Source: Unio delphinus | Lineage: Eukaryota > Mollusca > Bivalvia > Unionida > Unionidae | Assembly: GCA_029339505.1 (NCBI GenBank) | Contig: JAQISU010000108.1 | Coordinates: forward strand, 16,890,001 to 16,954,000 | DNA length: 64,000 bases | Direction: 5' to 3' | Shown here: one piece after another, positions 59,736-64,000 of the stretch | Numbering within the stretch: position 1 is the first letter of the stretch | How the letters are laid out: the number at the start of each line of letters is the position of its first letter | The notes under the pieces: generated by a model | Seen by the model: only the letters and a program-made list of their open reading frames with translations | Databases searched by the model: none | Told to the model about the DNA's origin: nothing | Translations under genes and position numbers: made by a program

Positions 59736-60457
59736 CTAAAATTTCCTTGCTTTCTTTCTGGTTTGATATGAGCCTAAATGCTCTTTGTAAAGCTTTTCCA
59801 GCTTTGCTATGTTTTTATCATTTGAATTACCCCATCCTGTATTACAGTAGTCTAAATAGGGTTGTATGCAACTGTTATAAAATAATTTTCTGTGCCTTTC
59901 AGGGAGAAAATTTCTTATCCTACTGAGAAGCCATAAACTTGAATTGACCTTTTTACTGATATGTTTGATATGATCAGTCCATGATAAGGTATTATCTACC
60001 AAAACACCAAGTAGTCTGTCATGACAGACCATTTGCAAATTTTTATCCTTCCATGTCAGACATAGTTCATTGCTATCAAGATTTGTCCTTTTTTTCCATT
60101 TTGAGATACCGGTAAGTAATATTTTAGTTTTACCAGTATTTACAACCATGCCATTGCATGTGCACCAGTTTTCCAGCTTGTTTAATACATTCTGTAAAGA
60201 AATTTCGAGTTCATGCTTTGTGTTTTGGATGTCTGACAATGTTGTGTCATCTGCATAGAGATCTGTAGATGATATCGAGTCTCTTAGTAAAAGTGGTAGG
60301 TCGTTAATAAATACAATAAATAGTAATGGACCTAGAATTGAGCCTTGTGGTACTCCATATCTAATTGTTTCAGGTTCAGACAGAACGTTACTTATATAAA
60401 CATGTTGTGTACTCTCACTAAAGTATGAAGTAAACCATCTAACTGTTTTTTCATCGC
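59736..60457 (-). pseudogene. LINE B reverse transcriptase, C-terminal half
   Basis: The minus frame starts right at the insertion: DEKTVRWFTSYFSESTQHVY, RYGVPQGSILGPLLFIVFIN and LYADDTTLSDIQ. The fingers/palm GVPQGS block and the YADD catalytic box are intact. It continues ENWCTCNGMVVNTGKTKILL, LLGVLVDNTLSWTDHIKHIS and LFYNSCIQPYLDYCNTGWGN, the usual thumb and C-terminal order for jockey/CR1-type elements. The frame stays open through about 59736. The N-terminal half lies beyond the insert, so the protein cannot be made. Confidence 0.9.
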
Positions 60458-62077
60458 TGTAGCGTTCTGCAAAGGTTGGGGTGGGGTACTTCCAAGGTAT
60501 TAATTAAAATATTATGAAAGTTCCACCTGGCTCGTGAATTTAAATTTAAATTAAAGACCAAATAGGTATACGGCTCTGAGCTCCCAGTCAGCACTGCCGA
60601 CGGTTAAATTATATACATATATAACACGAAGATGAAATTCAACAATAACAATTTAATGAAGCCTATAAATTTAAATGTCACACAATCACTCATCCTTTAA
60701 GTGATAGCCTATTTCATCTTATGATTTTCAGTGTGAGTTCGATTTTCCACCTGGCCTTTGGTTGTACTCATCTAGTTATTCGATCCTCTCACTCCTCCTG
60801 GATTACACCTCTCCCGACTCCTCTCCTCCCTTCACTTTCCTTCCATTCTTTATCACTACTATTGGGACCACTTTCCCTGGTCTGTTCCCCGAACTTCCTC
60901 TCCAGATTTCCCTCTTTCCTTCTCTTCCTTCCGTCTATAACGGAGGCACTGGGACCACTCACTAGTCTGTCCCTCGAAGCTTCCTGTGAAAATCACAAGG
61001 CGTTAACATAGGGTTTATCACATCTCACCTCACACTAAATCATCAATTAACCATCAGATAAGGCTATTACCCTTTAGGACACGCATACATACACATCGAA
61101 ATTCCCACACACTCTTACAGGGAACAATGGCGTAATAGCACGATATCATACATATATCCATACATCATATCACATAAGTATATCTAATATATATATATAT
61201 ATATATATTTAATCTCATTGTACTTACAATATTACGACAGCCAGACGTATGTCTGTACACTACACTCCCACAAGCGTACACAAATATTCAAATATTCATA
61301 TTATTAATGTCTCATAGTGAAATCATTTCAAAGCTACCATTCAATTTCTATAATTACATGGATAATGTGCTATGGTACTATAAAATAACCACATAGCGAA
61401 TTATAATAGTATTAATTCTTATGACGGCTAGCAAGCAATACGATTCTTTACAAATAGGAACCCATTCTTCAAATATACAAACATATCAACATCACAAAAT
61501 AATTATTCCTACTATGATTTTAGTAATAATACGTATATACCCGATCTATAATTAAATGCAGTCGCAGACAGCAAAGATCGAACAAATAGCTCAATGACCT
61601 TTTTAGAAGCTACACTTAGAATTCTGTTCCTAAGGTTTTTCCCGCCAATTAACGTATGGCCACCGGAGTTCCAATTCACGGTGCGTTCTGTAACGACTAT
61701 GGCAACTAACGCTCGATGGCCGGGTTAAAGATATATATTTTAGAATAAATCAGGGTCCCACCCCTATCTCGATTCTGATTGGGTAGCGCTGGGACCCTAT
61801 CCACTCGACTTATTCAATCTGGCGGTATGTCAGCGTATCCAGAAGATAAGGCACGCCCACTCCTTCTGGCAGCTTCTTTGATGTACAAAACATCCTTCCA
61901 GCCCAAGGTGCTAATTACACTTCTGACGGGCCTTGGTCAGCTTCCTCTCTTAACTATGGCAAACTTACGTAAGGGATGGTGTTAGCCTGCGGTCATGTGT
62001 AACAATAAATAGTGGCTTGTCCGACTTACTTGATACCACATGGATCTAATTTAATTTTTGGGTCGGGCAACGCCACA
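60458..62077. mobile_element. LTR-like insertion (probable solo LTR) with 5-bp target duplication
   Basis: A 1620-bp insert that interrupts LINE B between the codons for ...KIYQCD and DEKTVRW. It begins TGTAGCGTT and ends AACGCCACA, a short inverted TG...CA pair typical of LTRs. Flanks ATCGC (60453-60457) and ATCAC (62078-62082) look like a 5-bp target duplication with one change. It has higher G+C and CpG than its surroundings, a pyrimidine-rich stretch (60780-60960), an AT run (61189-61208), and AATAAA near 62004. No coding domains were seen. It could be a solo LTR in either orientation, or a non-autonomous 5-bp-target DNA element. Confidence 0.7.
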
Positions 62078-62450
62078 ATCACATTGGTAGATTTTCAGTT
62101 TCTTCAAAAGGATTTCATGATCCACCATGTCAAACGCTTTACTGAAATCTATAAATACAGATCCTGTTTTTTTACCTTGGTCAAGTGCTTGAAGCCATTT
62201 ATCAGTTAGGGAGATTAAGGCAGTTTCATATGAATGTTTCTGTCCAAAGCCTGATTGATTAGGGTGCAACAGCAAGTGTTTGGTTAAATATGACATGAAC
62301 GAGTCATGGACATGTTTTTCAATCAATTTTGTCAAGTTTGGTAGTATTGAGATTGGTCGGTAGTTATCAGCATCATTCTTAGATCCAGATTTGTGAATAG
62401 GAGTTACTTTTGGAGTCTTCCATATTTTGGGGACAGATGAGATTGCAATA
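62078..62450 (-). pseudogene. LINE B reverse transcriptase, N-terminal half
   Basis: The minus frame reads WKTPKVTPIHKSGSKNDADN, YRPISILPNLTKLIEKHV, HPNQSGFGQKHSYETALISL and TGSVFIDFSKAFDMVDHEIL, ending KKLKIYQCD at the insert edge. FIDFSKAFD carries the first catalytic aspartate. In an undisturbed element this would continue directly into DEKTVRW of the other half. Confidence 0.9.
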
Positions 62451-62758
62451 CTTAAATTGATTATGAATGTTATGCTGTCTAAAATAGCAGAGGCAGAAGA
62501 TGTAATGAGTCGTGGACCAATCTGATCAAGTCCTGTAGCTTTCTTGGTATCAAGTTCACTGAGACATTTTTTAAAAAAGTTTTGATACTGGTGGGATAGA
62601 TAAACATACTTCCTTAGAGATTTTACTGCTGCAGAACTTTTTCAGTTGATTAAAGTTGTTTTCTATCACTGGTTCTTGTAACTTTGTGGTAATGTTGGTG
62701 AAAAAATCATTGAAAACATTTGCAATGTCAGTTTCATCAGTGACTATGGTGTCATTTA

Positions 62759-63364
62759 CTAGAAGTGAGTGAAATTTATTTGTCTGATTGTTGTGTGTTC
62801 ATTGAAGGCTTTCCAAATGAAGTTTGTGTTGCTTTTTTTGTTTTCAAGCAATGATTGATAATACGACTTTTTAGCTTTTTTAATCATACTTGTTATTTTA
62901 TTTCTCCATACTTTATATTTTGCATGGTTTCCCCTAGCCTTGAATTGGTCTTGTGTTTTCATAGCATCTAGTATTTCAGTAGTAAGCCATTTATATTGGA
63001 TTTCATTCTTTACTCGATGTACTTTCAGTGGTGCATGCTTAGAGACTACATCCATAAATAAGTCAGTCCACACTCTCAGAGCTTCATCTATGTCATCCAA
63101 ATTTTGGATCATATTCCATGGAACTTTATATAGGTCATCAAGAAACTGTTCACTAAAATGTTTGAACGATCTGTAAGTGATCATTTTGTGTGTATTTTTC
63201 TTATTTCTCTTGCATTTAACCTTTCTTGTCAAAAAAGTAGGATAGTGGTCACTAAGACCAACATTTAGTACATTAACACGAGCCACATTGTCTGGTAGGT
63301 TGGTATAAATGTGATCAATAAGAGTGCTTGATTTTTCTGTTACCCTGGTGGGCTCATTTACCAT
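62759..63364 (-). pseudogene. LINE B endonuclease C-terminal part and linker
   Basis: The minus frame reads VNEPTRVTEKSSTLIDHIYT and VLNVGLSDHYPTFLTRKVK. The SDH motif with its catalytic His is intact, as expected of the apurinic-type endonuclease/exonuclease/phosphatase fold. The linker follows with YKWLTTEILDAMKTQDQF and NKITSMIKKAKKSYYQSLLE. The frame is open for about 200 codons. A stop and shift separate it from the RT half. Confidence 0.88.
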
Positions 63365-63375
63365 CTGGACTAGGC

Positions 63376-63761
63376 CTAATGATTCAATAAATCCATCCAG
63401 TTGTCCCTTATTTGAGTGTTGAGAAGGTCCTTATTTATATCACCGAGTATATTTGTTTCTTTCTCCTGTGCAAGAACATTTTCTATTTGTTTCAAAAAAT
63501 TATCATTCCAGATTGCTTTGGAGGAAGGTGGCCTATAAATGAAACCAATTAGGAATGATTTTGCATTATTTTGAGAAATTTCCACCCAGATACTCTCAAT
63601 TTCATGTGACTCCAAGTCAAGTCGCCTTTCTGCATTTACATCTTCTCTGATGTATACAACAAGACCCCCCCCCCCCCCCCCCCCCGCTGTCTCTGTCCCT
63701 GCGTAATGGTTTATTGTAGCCTTGACAGTGAAATAGATTATCATTGTGGTTAGCATTTAAT
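63376..63761 (-). pseudogene. LINE B endonuclease, middle part, truncated
   Basis: The minus frame reads GGGGGLVVYIREDVNAERRL, EIESIWVEISQNNAKSFLIG, FIYRPPSSKAIWNDNFLKQI and NILGDINKDLL. GGG.VYI and GDIN are conserved endonuclease landmarks (Asp-Asn/Ile-Asn block). A run of about 20 C (63666-63685) lies in the Gly codons and probably changed the frame by slippage: codons upstream read better one frame over (HNDNLFHCQGY). The N-terminal endonuclease is missing. Confidence 0.85.
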
Positions 63762-64000
63762 TTAGTTATGAAAACGTGCAATCTATATTACAAGTCATAT
63801 AATCTTCCAACACTGGATTATTGATGGAGAAACTGTGCTAAAATCTGAGCTTGACAGGATTTATAAACTTCAGAAACAAGCAGCATGCGTAATTTTAGAT
63901 GTATCTATTGATCATCCTCAAAAGCATAAATTACAGAACTTGAATGCTTCACAATCTATGACAGAATAGATTTTCACAAGGCAGTTCTTTTATATAAATG
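63762..64000 (+). pseudogene. LINE family C, RT fragment (right half), plus strand, runs off the window
   Basis: The plus frame reads VMKTCNLYYKSYNLPTLDY and, after a shift, ELDRIYKLQKQAACVILDVS and IDHPQKHKLQNLN. This is the expected continuation of LSSKIALLSRIKKYLP at 59320, so the two halves are one element split by LINE B. Stops near 63825 and 63965. It continues beyond position 64000. Confidence 0.85.

Larger units (their letters stand above)
59323..63761 (-). mobile_element. LINE family B, long copy (EN to 3' end) holding an LTR-like insert
   Basis: A minus-strand copy with about 2.8 kb of its own sequence: endonuclease part (63690-62759), RT (62450-62078 and 60457-59736) and 3' UTR ending GACTTTATTTAAAGAGGG plus (ATT)n at 59323-59335. 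It is 5'-truncated inside the endonuclease. It is inserted in plus-strand LINE C, whose reading continues on both sides. A 1.62-kb insert (60458-62077) splits its RT. Confidence 0.88.

Overview
This is an AT-rich stretch of animal nuclear DNA. It has no bacterial-style gene packing, no rRNA and no true tRNA gene. The tRNA-derived SINEs (one starting GCTCCGGTGGCCTAGTGG, the other ending in a GGCGTTAAAC-type tail), DIRS-like, pogo-like and hAT-like remnants and several non-LTR retrotransposon families suggest a marine invertebrate, most likely a lophotrochozoan such as a mollusc. That placement is inference; no species is claimed.

The only host coding signal I can support is four small plus-strand exons, at 712-767, 7662-7724, 34954-35050 and 53777-53829. 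All have good splice sites and compatible phases (end 0/start 0, end 0/start 0, end 1/start 1). They read as one open frame of about 89 codons, with introns of about 6.9, 27.2 and 18.7 kb. I do not recognise the protein. Nearly everything else is intron filled with repeats.

Layout. 0-8 kb: first exon, with a 43-bp tandem repeat made from its own exon/intron junction; a DIRS-like fragment; LINE 3' ends; an 0.9-kb element with tandem-repeat inverted ends; a 42/45-bp array; second exon. 9-24 kb: a SINE, a 25/28-bp array, a second DIRS-like fragment, a decayed and a complete-ended pogo-like transposon, and a TA-flanked inverted-repeat element. 24-38 kb: a 77-bp array with a CA microsatellite grown inside it, a degenerate 140-bp family, a 2.9-kb TTAA-flanked element with 0.4-kb inverted arms, several arrays, a MITE and the third exon. 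38-43 kb: hAT-like transposase wreck, arrays and two SINEs. 43.9-51 kb: one long TTAGGGTTAATACCC array, split by a 5'-truncated LINE and by a LINE that itself holds another LINE. 52-58.7 kb: fourth exon, several arrays including about 29 units of 45 bp, and a SINE with clear target duplications. 59-64 kb: a three-level nest (LTR-like insert in a minus-strand LINE in a plus-strand LINE) running off the window end.

Most longer open frames in the window are by-products of tandem repeats whose unit is a multiple of three (45 or 48 bp), so they are open on both strands and are not genes. All mobile-element coding regions seen are broken by stops, frameshifts, truncation or insertion.
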